Of a stretch of 8,962 bases of DNA, positions 1-7,006 are shown in pieces. The stretch lies in NCBI GenBank assembly GCA_937959095.1, contig CALGLY010000048.1:1-8962 (forward strand). The letters run 5' to 3'. Below the pieces are notes generated by a model. That model had not been told where the DNA came from. It saw only the letters and a program-made list of their open reading frames with translations, and searched no databases. Both the position numbers and the translations under genes were made by a program. Origin of the DNA: an uncultured Saprospiraceae bacterium (GTDB lineage Bacteria > Bacteroidota > Bacteroidia > Chitinophagales > Saprospiraceae). Positions within the stretch are counted from its first letter, which is position 1. Each line of letters starts with the position of its first letter.

Positions 1-304
1 TTTTACCATCAGATGTAAATTTCATGTTTACATCCGTTAATGCTTTATTTATAAAAGTAGCTTCAATAGGAGGTTTCGATTGAGAATTTTCAAACGCCCT
101 TTTAAGTACTTCTTGTGTAACTATATAGGCTCCAGATCCAACAATAATTCTTGTTGATATATTATCAACCGACTTTACTTTGGAAGTGACTATCTTTGAA
201 GGCTTTTTTTTGATTTTAGGAAATCTTCTACAAGAAACCCCCATGAAAAGTAAAGCTAAAATAATTAAAAAGAAAATATCTTTGATTTTTGAAAGAACAA
301 TCAT
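1..304 (-). CDS. Putative lipoprotein, N-terminal part (cut by window edge)
   Basis: An open frame begins at the ATG whose complement is at 302-304 and runs without a stop to the window edge, giving 101 codons. The N-terminus is a lysine-containing n-region, a hydrophobic core (FFLIILALLFMG, residues 11-22) and then GVSC, which fits a lipobox with Cys25 as the lipidated residue. A basic stretch (RRFPKIKKKPSK) follows, then a mature part I do not recognise. I infer an envelope lipoprotein of unknown function. Another ATG five bases upstream reads into a stop after two codons, so 304 is the sensible start. The gene lies downstream of the GH3 gene on the same strand with a 94-bp AT-rich gap. G+C is about 33% in sampled lines, lower than in GH3. 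The frame and lipobox are seen directly; the function is unknown. Confidence 0.72.
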   Translation of the reverse strand, partial: MIVLSKIKDIFFLIILALLFMGVSCRRFPKIKKKPSKIVTSKVKSVDNISTRIIVGSGAYIVTQEVLKRAFENSQSKPPIEATFINKALTDVNMKFTSDGK

Positions 305-330
305 TGCATACGTATTTATTCAGGAATACT

Positions 331-338
331 CAAATTTA
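331..338 (-). promoter_or_regulatory. Candidate -7 element of the lipoprotein gene
   Basis: On the minus strand this reads TAAATTTG, a full match to the Bacteroidota -7 pattern TAnnTTTG, about 26 bp before the ATG. No TTTG/TTG sits at the usual 19-22 bp upstream; an A/T-rich tract lies there instead. A single 8-bp match in AT-rich DNA can occur by chance. Confidence 0.3.
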
Positions 339-341
339 CAT

Positions 342-367
342 AAAAAAATAAGTAAGATGATTTTTTT
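342..367 (-). terminator. Weak A/T-only hairpin downstream of GH3
   Basis: Seven A residues plus T (342-349) are complementary to A plus seven T residues (360-367), giving an 8-bp all-A/T stem around a 10-nt loop. It lies 32 bp past the GH3 stop, and on the minus strand it ends in a run of T. It contains no G-C pairs, so it would be unstable. It is the only terminator-like structure I see between GH3 and the lipoprotein gene. Confidence 0.2.
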
Positions 368-398
368 TAAGCTTTTTTTTGATTTAACAATATATTTA

Positions 399-1922
399 CT
401 AAACCATTTTAGCAATAAAACCCTCCAAATCCTCTACGTATTCCCGATGATTTGCCAAGCGTGGTACTTTCACCTGACTACTATACTTTCCTTTTGCTTT
501 CAACCAATTGATAAAAGTTCCTCGTGGCACAGCTTGTAGTTGCAAGCATTCGAGTGCCATATTTTTGTACCGCTTCGCTTCGTAGTCCGAATTGAGTTGC
601 TGCAAATTAGCATCTAAGGCACTTGCGAAAGCCTGTATATTCTGCGGTTCATATTCAAATTCTACGAACCATTGATGCCCTCCTTTGCCCGTTCCCATAA
701 AGATAGGTGCAGCCGTATAATCGCGTACTTGCACACCGAATTGCTTGCAAGTCATAGCAATCGCCTTGTCTGTATTTTCTACCATTACTTCCTCTCCGAA
801 GGCATTGATAAACTGCTTGGTGCGCCCCGTGATTTTGATTTTATAAGGACTCGTGGAGGTAAACATCACCGTATCGCCAGGCGTATATCGCCACAAACCC
901 GCATTGGTACTTATCACGATTGCGTAATGTTTGCCCGTCTCGACTTCCCAAATTGGAATGGCTTTTGGATAATCCGAATCCCATTCTTCCATCGGGATAA
1001 ATTCGTAGTAGATGCCATTATCGAGTAGCAGCAGCATATCCTTTACCCCAAAATCATTCTGCACTGCAAAGTAACCCTCCGAAGCATTATAGGCTTCTTG
1101 GTAACTCACGGTATCGGATGGTAAAAAGTCCTGAAATTGTTTTTCGTAAGGCGCGAAATTTACGCCACCGTGTATGTAAGCTTGAAAGTCGGGCCAGACT
1201 TCCATCATATTATCTTTGCCTGTTATTTCTAGTATTCTTCGGAAGAGGACAATCAGCCAAGTTGGTACACCTGCTACCGATACGACTTCTGTTTCGCGGC
1301 TAAGGATTTGTGCGGTGCGTTCTATTTTTTCTTCAAAATTAGGAAGTAAAGCCGTTTCAAAATCGGGTGCGAAAAAAGGACGTACTACCCAAGGCAAGTG
1401 ACTCACGATAATAGCGGATACATCTCCAATTTGGGTTTTAGAATAGTCTTTGAATTGGGTCATACTGCCCGCCATCAGCAGGCTTTTTGCTTCAAAAATA
1501 CGTGCATCGGGGCGTTGGTTATGAAAAAGGGTCATCGAATCCCAACCGCCACGCACATGACATTTGCGGAGATTTTCATTGGATACAGGAATGTATTTAC
1601 TCTTCGCGCCAGTAGTACCTGATGATTTGGAGAACCAACGCACGCGCCCATGCCAGAGTACATCTTTTTCGCCGAGCATCATTCGGGCAATCCACGGTTG
1701 CAAGCGTTCGTAATCCGTGATGGGTACACGCTGTGCGAAGCGTTCAGGCGTACGAATATCGGTATAGCCATGCCGTCTACCCCATTGTGTTTTGTTAGCT
1801 TTATTGAGGAGTTGTTGTAGTATCTTTTCCTGTACCTCCTGCGGATGCTGCATGAAATACTCCATGTGCCGCATCCGATGTTCATAATAGGTCTTGAATG
1901 CCTTGTTAATGAGTGTTCGCAT
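399..1922 (-). CDS. GH3-family acyl-adenylate-forming enzyme (possible acyl acid-amido synthetase)
   Basis: This 507-residue protein belongs to the GH3 family, named after plant auxin-responsive proteins that adenylate carboxylic acids and join them to amino acids. Its motifs are in order: the nucleotide-binding loop SSGTTGAKSKYIP (residues 100-112), YNASEG (278-283), the adenylate-binding RYTPGD (345-350) and ITGRTKQFINAFGEE (364-378), followed by a C-terminal domain to residue 507. The length is slightly below plant GH3 proteins (about 580-610) and normal for bacterial members. No signal peptide is seen, so it should be cytoplasmic. The natural acid and amine substrates of bacterial members are generally unknown, and nothing nearby indicates them. 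It has its own upstream gap with promoter candidates. Family membership is confident; conjugating activity is inferred from the family. A stand-alone acyl-AMP ligase role is possible. Confidence 0.93.
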   Translation of the reverse strand: MRTLINKAFKTYYEHRMRHMEYFMQHPQEVQEKILQQLLNKANKTQWGRRHGYTDIRTPERFAQRVPITDYERLQPWIARMMLGEKDVLWHGRVRWFSKSSGTTGAKSKYIPVSNENLRKCHVRGGWDSMTLFHNQRPDARIFEAKSLLMAGSMTQFKDYSKTQIGDVSAIIVSHLPWVVRPFFAPDFETALLPNFEEKIERTAQILSRETEVVSVAGVPTWLIVLFRRILEITGKDNMMEVWPDFQAYIHGGVNFAPYEKQFQDFLPSDTVSYQEAYNASEGYFAVQNDFGVKDMLLLLDNGIYYEFIPMEEWDSDYPKAIPIWEVETGKHYAIVISTNAGLWRYTPGDTVMFTSTSPYKIKITGRTKQFINAFGEEVMVENTDKAIAMTCKQFGVQVRDYTAAPIFMGTGKGGHQWFVEFEYEPQNIQAFASALDANLQQLNSDYEAKRYKNMALECLQLQAVPRGTFINWLKAKGKYSSQVKVPRLANHREYVEDLEGFIAKMV

Positions 1923-1942
1923 AATGAGCGTATTTTACTACT

Positions 1943-1985
1943 CAAATATAGCAAATGTAATTGGGAAGGGAATGGCTTCTACAAA
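1943..1985 (-). promoter_or_regulatory. Candidate Bacteroidota-type promoter of the GH3 gene
   Basis: On the minus strand TTTG (1985-1982), a 22-bp spacer and TACATTTG (1959-1952) match the Bacteroidota -33/-7 pattern. A second perfect -7 match, TATATTTG (1950-1943), follows nine bases further on but has no -33 partner at the right distance. The predicted transcript would start roughly 20-30 bases before the GH3 ATG, which suggests GH3 is transcribed separately from the 332-residue gene upstream. Confidence 0.45.
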
Positions 1986-1987
1986 AT

Positions 1988-2986
1988 TTATCCGTCTAAT
2001 AATTCACATTCTCCATTCAATAAATCTTTTTTTACATCTTTAAACTTTACATTATTTAGGATGCGCCCATCTGGATATTGGACATTTATTTTTTGATTAT
2101 TCCATAGTCCTTTTAGTTTTTTACGCTTCTTCTTTTCCTCTGGAGAATTTAATCGCTTTTGTTTTTCCATTATTTCGGAAATCGCGTGTGCTTGCTGTTT
2201 TGCTAAATAAGCATCTAAGGCATTTTTATCATCTAAATCAAGACCTGAATCTACCGCCCCCATCATAAATGATTTTGCCATGCCCCAATTAGAACTATCT
2301 TGCGATGCTGCCACAATATCGTCTTTTATATCGAGCATCAATTCCTGTAGTCTTTTGGTTTTTAGATATTTTTCATCATCTAAAAATTTAAAAAAACAAT
2401 ATAGAACAGGTCCGTAAGCTTCAAAGGTTGCTATATCTGCACTTACTTTTCTTGGCAGCCAAGTTAAGCACACTTCTTCTGCTGCAATTACAGTCCATTT
2501 TTTTGGAAGTTTATCTTCATAATTATACATATAATTAGCGAAGGTATCAATTAAGAAAACACTATCTTCTTGATGTTGCTCACTCAATTCATTATAATGA
2601 TCGCTTAGATGAAAATGCCGAACCCATCGATCTACTACTTCTTCATAAGGTTGTTTTTCTCTATCTGCATATATTCTATCTATGAGTTCGTCTTGTGCTA
2701 CAAGCATTTCCTTAAAAGTAGCTCGCTCTTCACTTGGCTCTAGATCTTTTCTAGGTATAATAATTGTATAAGGATCATCCCCTCGCTCTCGATAATGTTC
2801 AATTAATTCATCGGAAAACCCACGCAAACTAATAGCATCTAAGGCTACTTTTACAGCATCATCTCGTTGCCATAACACGTTTCCTTCCCAATCTATAGTG
2901 ATATTGAGGTCTGGAAATACGGTTCCTTCTTTCATTTTAGCAAAATCGCCTCTTTGAAAGCTATGAATTTGTTTGCTTTTGAACAT
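1988..2986 (-). CDS. Uncharacterised 332-residue soluble protein
   Basis: I do not recognise this protein. It has no signal peptide or membrane segment, so it is probably cytoplasmic. Residues 1-80 carry short strand-like segments (LNITIDWEGNVLW, YTIIIPRKD). Residues 85-275 look mainly helical and are rich in acidic and aromatic residues, including CLTWLPRK near 173. A charged Glu/Lys linker (SPEEKKKRKKLKG, 281-293) leads to a compact end, residues 295-332, with VQYPDGRI and VKFKDVKKDL. That tail resembles a small beta module placed where some helical proteins carry a SEC-C zinc motif, but the zinc cysteines are absent, so I do not call it SEC-C. G+C is about 33% in sampled lines against about 47% in the flanking genes. 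Its own promoter candidate lies just upstream. The frame is long and clean, and the ATG fits the promoter; the function is unknown. Confidence 0.8.
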   Translation of the reverse strand: MFKSKQIHSFQRGDFAKMKEGTVFPDLNITIDWEGNVLWQRDDAVKVALDAISLRGFSDELIEHYRERGDDPYTIIIPRKDLEPSEERATFKEMLVAQDELIDRIYADREKQPYEEVVDRWVRHFHLSDHYNELSEQHQEDSVFLIDTFANYMYNYEDKLPKKWTVIAAEEVCLTWLPRKVSADIATFEAYGPVLYCFFKFLDDEKYLKTKRLQELMLDIKDDIVAASQDSSNWGMAKSFMMGAVDSGLDLDDKNALDAYLAKQQAHAISEIMEKQKRLNSPEEKKKRKKLKGLWNNQKINVQYPDGRILNNVKFKDVKKDLLNGECELLDG

Positions 2987-3024
2987 TTTTTATTATGTTT
3001 CTACGTTCGATTTTTATTCCAAAC

Positions 3025-3055
3025 CAAATATCTCTATTTAAAATAAGAAATCAAA
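3025..3055 (-). promoter_or_regulatory. Candidate promoter of the 332-residue gene
   Basis: On the minus strand TTTG (3055-3052), a 19-bp spacer and GATATTTG (3032-3025) resemble the Bacteroidota -33/-7 promoter, with G in place of the first T of the -7 box. Transcription would start about 30 bases before the ATG at 2986. The rest of the 176-bp gap (2987-3162) shows no gene, RNA or clear terminator for iorB. Confidence 0.4.
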
Positions 3056-3162
3056 AATGCGTTAGTAAAAATTGGCGTATTGATAAGGCAACTCACAAGA
3101 ATAACAGAAAAATAAACACGCTAAAATCATCAATTATTTATGACTTGAACCACTAGGAACAA

Positions 3163-5418
3163 TCACCCCAAAACCTCCTTATCTCCCAAAAAGGGTTGAT
3201 GATAGTGGCGCGTCCCTGTCGCTTTATACATGGCATTGGCTACTGCACCAAAAATAGGTGGAAACGGTGGTTCTCCCATGCCCGTTGGTTTGATTTCGTT
3301 TTGTACAAAATGCACTTCTATTGCTTTAGGGGCTTCTCCCATTCTAATCATGCGGTAGGTATCAAAATTCTGTTGTTCAGGTATGCCATCCTTAAAGGTC
3401 ATTGCTCCGTAGAAGGCATTCCCGATTCCATCGGTGATTGCGCCTTCTGCCATATTGCTTGCCGCATCAGGATTGACGACAATGCCGCAATCAATGGCAC
3501 AGCATACTTTTTGTACCACGGGTTTGCCTTTTTCGATCGTCATATCTAGGATGTGGGCAGCGTAGGTGCTGTGACAGAAATAAGCCGCTACGCCTCGGTG
3601 GGTATTGGCGGTGGTCTGTCCCCAATTTGCTTTATCGCGCACCAATTCCAATACGCCTGCATAGCGGGCGGCATCGTAATCGTTCTGTTCTCCTACCGGA
3701 TTTTCTTCGGCATGTTTCAATAAGTCCAAGCGAAATTGTATTGGGTCTTGTCCCATTGCTTCTGCTACTTCATCTAGGAAGGATTGCTCTGCACCTGCCA
3801 TGAAGTTGGAGCGTGGCGCACGGAAGGCCCCGATGGTAATATTGGAATCAATCGACCATTCTTCTGCTAAATAATTATCCAATGCGCCAGCAGGAAAGCG
3901 ATTAGCAAACAAAGGACTTTCTGGTATGCCGCCTGCTTTGATATGTAAGGCAATTAAGTTATTATTTTCGTCCAATGCTGCCCGATAAGTCGCTTGGTAG
4001 CTAGGGCGATAAATGCCGTTCGTCATATCGTCTTCACGGGTGTAGAGGAGCTTTATCGGGGCGTTTACTTGCTTCGATATTAAAGCGGCTTCCACTACAT
4101 AATGTGCATAGGCTCTGCGCCCAAAACCACCGCCCATGCGAGTCATTTCCATGTCGATATTTTCGGTCGGAATGTCCAGACTAGCCGCAAGTGCAGGGAT
4201 AATCGCCGAAGGAATTTGAAGTGGTGTTGCTATTTGCACTTTGTCGCCCTGCACATGAGCAAACGAATTCATGGGTTCCATGCAGTTGTGCGCCAAAAAA
4301 GGAGCAGAATAAGTGCGCTCTATCACTTTGGCAGCTTTCTTGAAGGCAGCTTCTGGATCGCCATCTTTGCGGACTATTTTGCCAGGTTTTGCGGCTAAGG
4401 CTTCCATTTGCGCCTTGTGACTAGGCGTAGATTCTAAGCCCGCAGGGACGTTCTTGGTCTGTAGATCGCCTCTCCACCCTTTGATGGTTTCGCTATAAGG
4501 CTCAAAGGTTTGCCATTCTACCTTTAGTTGCTTTTTGGCTTTCATCACTTCCCAAGTCGAATTCCCGACGATGGCAACGATTTCGGGGAAGGCATTGGTA
4601 TCAAAACCGCTCTTCTCAAAGCCTGCTTTATAGCTTTTTATAGTAAGCACCTCTTTGATGCCTGGCATATTTTTAACAGCGGTATCATCTACCGATTTCA
4701 GCGTCATTCCAAAGGCTGGCGGATGCACAATCATAGCGATTAGCATGCCTTCTTTACGATAATCTATCCCAAACATTGGTTTGCCTGTAATGATGCTTTT
4801 TACATCTACATTCTTTCGGGAAGTGCCTATGATTTTAAAATCTTCGACTGCTTTCAACGCTACTTCTTCTGGCACAGGGAGGATAGCCGCCGCCGAAGCG
4901 AATGCGCCATAGCCTGCCGATTGTTCGCTTTTTTTATGATGCAATACGCCTGCTTCGGTCGTGATTTCATCTAAAGGAACTTGCCATGCTTGGGCGGCTG
5001 CCTGTCGCAACATCTGCCTAGCTGACGCGCCTGCCATGCGTAGTGGTTCCCATCGGGACATAATGCCTCGGCTGCCACCTGTAAATTGGAAACCGTATTT
5101 TTCGGCATGATAAGGGGCTTGCTCCACGACCACCTTCTTCCAATCCAAATCCAATTCCTCTGCGACCAACATCGGCATGGAGGTGCGAACATTTTGCCCA
5201 AATTCAGGATTCGGGCTGTAAATGGTCACTACGCCATTCTCCCCTATTTTTAAATAGGAATTAAGCTCAAACCATTCTTTGGGCATAGCTAGGACTTCTT
5301 CCTCTGTTTTGGATTGGCAAGCTGCTAACCAACTAAACCCAAGTAGCATTCCACCCCCTGCCAAAGTGGTTGATTTTAAAAAGGAACGTCTGCCCACTAC
5401 CGTTTTTATAATAGCCAT
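3163..5418 (-). CDS. iorB: Xanthine dehydrogenase-family molybdopterin-binding subunit, isoquinoline 1-oxidoreductase beta-like (IorB)
   Basis: This 751-residue protein is the large, molybdenum-cofactor-binding subunit of an IorB-type oxidoreductase; relatives hydroxylate N-heterocycles or oxidise aldehydes with water as oxygen donor. Evidence includes the twin-arginine motif GRRSFLK (9-15), a hydrophobic stretch and the lipobox LAAC (Cys34), predicting Tat export and lipid anchoring. Family motifs follow: NPEFGQNVRTSMPMLVAEEL (70-89), GGSRGIMSRWEPLRMAG (114-130), the cofactor loop MGGGFGRR (428-435), GAFRAPRS (530-537) and GMGEPPFPP (713-721), where Glu716 should be the catalytic base. I start at 5418 because MAIIK begins the Tat signal; the same frame stays open 131 codons further upstream but runs antisense to the divergent gene and looks non-coding. 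The 2Fe-2S subunit IorA, normally adjacent, is absent on both sides. The family is confident; the substrate is unknown and the symbol marks family only. Confidence 0.93.
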   Translation of the reverse strand: MAIIKTVVGRRSFLKSTTLAGGGMLLGFSWLAACQSKTEEEVLAMPKEWFELNSYLKIGENGVVTIYSPNPEFGQNVRTSMPMLVAEELDLDWKKVVVEQAPYHAEKYGFQFTGGSRGIMSRWEPLRMAGASARQMLRQAAAQAWQVPLDEITTEAGVLHHKKSEQSAGYGAFASAAAILPVPEEVALKAVEDFKIIGTSRKNVDVKSIITGKPMFGIDYRKEGMLIAMIVHPPAFGMTLKSVDDTAVKNMPGIKEVLTIKSYKAGFEKSGFDTNAFPEIVAIVGNSTWEVMKAKKQLKVEWQTFEPYSETIKGWRGDLQTKNVPAGLESTPSHKAQMEALAAKPGKIVRKDGDPEAAFKKAAKVIERTYSAPFLAHNCMEPMNSFAHVQGDKVQIATPLQIPSAIIPALAASLDIPTENIDMEMTRMGGGFGRRAYAHYVVEAALISKQVNAPIKLLYTREDDMTNGIYRPSYQATYRAALDENNNLIALHIKAGGIPESPLFANRFPAGALDNYLAEEWSIDSNITIGAFRAPRSNFMAGAEQSFLDEVAEAMGQDPIQFRLDLLKHAEENPVGEQNDYDAARYAGVLELVRDKANWGQTTANTHRGVAAYFCHSTYAAHILDMTIEKGKPVVQKVCCAIDCGIVVNPDAASNMAEGAITDGIGNAFYGAMTFKDGIPEQQNFDTYRMIRMGEAPKAIEVHFVQNEIKPTGMGEPPFPPIFGAVANAMYKATGTRHYHQPFLGDKEVLG

Positions 5419-5436
5419 AGTTTGTATTATGTATAG

Positions 5437-5457
5437 TTGAAATTCAAAGAAGTTCTT
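5437..5457. repeat. Two adjoining 11-bp palindromes in the iorB leader
   Basis: TTGAAATTCAA (5437-5447) and AAGAAGTTCTT (5447-5457) are both perfect odd-length palindromes sharing one base. They lie between the predicted iorB -7 box and its start codon. The position would suit an operator, but short A/T-rich palindromes arise easily by chance. Confidence 0.35.
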
Positions 5458-5466
5458 CAATGACTT

Positions 5467-5499
5467 CAAAAATAAACAAATTAGGGGACTTTCTACAAT
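5467..5499 (-). promoter_or_regulatory. Candidate promoter of iorB
   Basis: On the minus strand ATTG (5499-5496), a 21-bp spacer and TATTTTTG (5474-5467) match the Bacteroidota promoter pattern, with a perfect TAnnTTTG -7 box. The implied leader is about 40 bases up to the ATG at 5418. This also supports starting iorB at 5418 and not further upstream. I found no comparable promoter for the divergent SGNH gene. Confidence 0.5.
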
Positions 5500-5590
5500 G
5501 TCTTCTAATACAAGTAGAGTGTATTTTAAATACTCGCCCTTATGACTTTTATCAGAAAACTTGTACTTTCCCACTATTAAAACACAAAAC

Positions 5591-6391
5591 ATGAACATCC
5601 GATACCTACTCGGTGCAGCAGTTTCCATTCCTTTATTACCGCTTATGTACGTACATGGAAAGCGCATACGAACAAGCGTTCCTGAACTCCCCGAAGCAAG
5701 TGGGAAGAGAGGCCGTACAGCACCCAAAACTACTCCTAGCCTACGCTTAATCACCATAGGCGAAAGCACAATAGCAGGCGTGGGCGTAGCTACCCATGAG
5801 GAAGGATTCACAGGGTCATTGGCAAAAGAATTAGCGGCAGCATTAGGCGTGAATATAGAATGGAGCGTTTATGCGAAAAGTGGCTATACCGTGCAGAAAA
5901 TGAAAGACAGACTTGTACCCGCTATCAGAGAAGAGGCAGTCGATTTAATCGTGATCGGTACAGGTGGGAATGATGCGTTTACGCTTAATCGACCTAGTAA
6001 ATGGCGAAAAGAACAAGTCGTCCTTATAGAAAGTGTGCGAACAAAATATCCCGATACGCCTATTGCATTTACGAATATGCCGCCTATTAAAGAGTTTCCA
6101 GCGTTCTCCTCTTTGATACGATTTGTAGTAGGCAATCTGGTGGAACTATTGGGCGATGAATTAGAAAAAGTCGTCGAAAAAAGCGAAAATGTCTACTATA
6201 ACCAAGAAAAACTAACCTTCGAGGGATGGACAAAACGCTATGGACTACCGGGCGATATACAGCAGTTTTTTAGTGATGGAGTGCATCCATCCAAAATAAC
6301 GTATCAAATATGGGCAAAGGATTTTGCTGGATTTGTCTTAAATAATAAGAGCCTACGCGCAAAGCTCGAACAAATTTTGATAGAAGTCTGA
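5591..6391 (+). CDS. SGNH/GDSL-type hydrolase with N-terminal membrane anchor or signal
   Basis: This 266-residue protein is an SGNH-fold esterase or lipase-like hydrolase. The blocks are readable: ITIGEST (54-60) with nucleophile Ser59 in a GES variant of GDS, Gly98 in AKSGYT, GTGGND (123-128) with the oxyanion-hole Asn127, and SDGVHPS (228-234) supplying Asp229 and His232. The N-terminus has an Arg and a hydrophobic run (LLGAAVSIPLLPLMYV, 6-21) without a lipobox, so it is probably a membrane anchor or uncleaved signal that places the enzyme in the periplasm. A basic, proline-rich linker (22-50) follows. The chosen ATG is the first that gives a normal signal; a TTG ten codons upstream is in frame but less likely. 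It heads a plus-strand group with the PhnA-like gene 42 bp downstream. The ester substrate is unknown. Confidence 0.88.
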   Translation: MNIRYLLGAAVSIPLLPLMYVHGKRIRTSVPELPEASGKRGRTAPKTTPSLRLITIGESTIAGVGVATHEEGFTGSLAKELAAALGVNIEWSVYAKSGYTVQKMKDRLVPAIREEAVDLIVIGTGGNDAFTLNRPSKWRKEQVVLIESVRTKYPDTPIAFTNMPPIKEFPAFSSLIRFVVGNLVELLGDELEKVVEKSENVYYNQEKLTFEGWTKRYGLPGDIQQFFSDGVHPSKITYQIWAKDFAGFVLNNKSLRAKLEQILIEV

Positions 6392-6433
6392 AAATGTAGT
6401 CCTTTGCAGCCTTGATAAAATTGAATAAAAACT

Positions 6434-7006
6434 ATGACGATAAAGCAAGAAGTAGAAGCACGGAGTGAATCGAAATGCGAGCTGTGTAGCACGAGTGAGG
6501 ACTTGAATATGTATGAAGTGCAGCCTGCGCGGGTAGAAGGAGCGGAAGCCAATGTCTTCATTTGCGGCACTTGCCAAACACAGATAGAAGATAGCGAACA
6601 GATAGACCCCAACCATTGGCGATGCCTCACGGATAGCATGTGGACTCCTGTGCCTGCCGTACAAGTATTGGCGTGGCGAATGCTAAAGGAACTAAAAACA
6701 GATTGGTCGCAAGACCTACTCGATATGATTTACTTGGAGGAGGACACGCTAGAATGGGCGAAATCCTTAGAGGAAGACGCAGGAGATGGCATTGTGCATA
6801 AGGATAGCAATGGCGTGGTACTGCAAGCAGGCGATTCGGTGACGCTGATAAAAGACCTGAATGTGAAAGGCGCGAATTTCGTAGCAAAACGGGGTACGCC
6901 TGTCCGACGAATTACCTTGGATAAGAACAATGAAAATCATATCGAAGGAAAAATAAATGGGCAGCATATAGTTATCTTGACGGAATATGTCAAAAAAACG
7001 AAGTGA
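6434..7006 (+). CDS. PhnA/YjdM-family zinc-ribbon protein
   Basis: This 190-residue protein has the two-part PhnA layout. An N-terminal zinc ribbon carries CELC (15-18) and CGTC (44-47), followed by a conserved tract [20 protein letters not shown] (61-80). The C-terminal PhnA domain (about 122-188) contains [14 protein letters not shown] and a VKG...[11 protein letters not shown] segment typical of the family. It is longer than E. coli YjdM (about 111 residues) because of the middle region, as is common in Bacteroidota relatives. The name phnA is historical: the E. coli protein has no shown need in phosphonate use, and it is unrelated to phosphonoacetate hydrolase. The molecular role is unknown. 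Its TGA shares one base with the ATG of rluF, implying co-transcription and translational coupling. No signal peptide is present. Confidence 0.92.
   Translation: MTIKQEVEARSESKCELCSTSEDLNMYEVQPARVEGAEANVFICGTCQTQIEDSEQIDPNHWRCLTDSMWTPVPAVQVLAWRMLKELKTDWSQDLLDMIYLEEDTLEWAKSLEEDAGDGIVHKDSNGVVLQAGDSVTLIKDLNVKGANFVAKRGTPVRRITLDKNNENHIEGKINGQHIVILTEYVKKTK

Noticed and set aside
281..332. Residues 295-332 of the 332-residue protein as a SEC-C zinc motif (numbers here are residues of the 1988-2986 gene)
   Set aside because: The position and linker are suggestive, but the CxC...HC/CC zinc ligands are missing, so the motif is not supported.
180..539. 119-codon plus-strand open frame across the GH3 end and lipoprotein start
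   Set aside because: It starts at a TTG, overlaps two real minus-strand genes, and encodes a low-complexity Phe/Lys-rich product with no recognisable motif.
672..1622. Several plus-strand open frames inside the GH3 gene
   Set aside because: All are antisense to an intact GH3 frame with every motif present, and none resembles a known protein.
2987..3162. Possible small gene or RNA between iorB and the 332-residue gene
   Set aside because: No open frame of useful length, no cloverleaf and no strong hairpin was found; only a promoter candidate is present.
3196..4743. Plus-strand open frames inside iorB
   Set aside because: They are His/Cys/Phe-rich antisense translations of a conserved gene and show no family features.
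5561..5590. TTG start ten codons upstream of the SGNH ATG
   Set aside because: It would put a polar segment before the hydrophobic signal; the ATG at 5591 gives a normal N-terminus.
5419..5811. 131-codon upstream extension of the iorB frame, giving an 882-residue protein
   Set aside because: It runs antisense to the SGNH gene, would bury the Tat signal in the interior, and crosses a good iorB promoter match. MAIIK at 5418 is the natural start.
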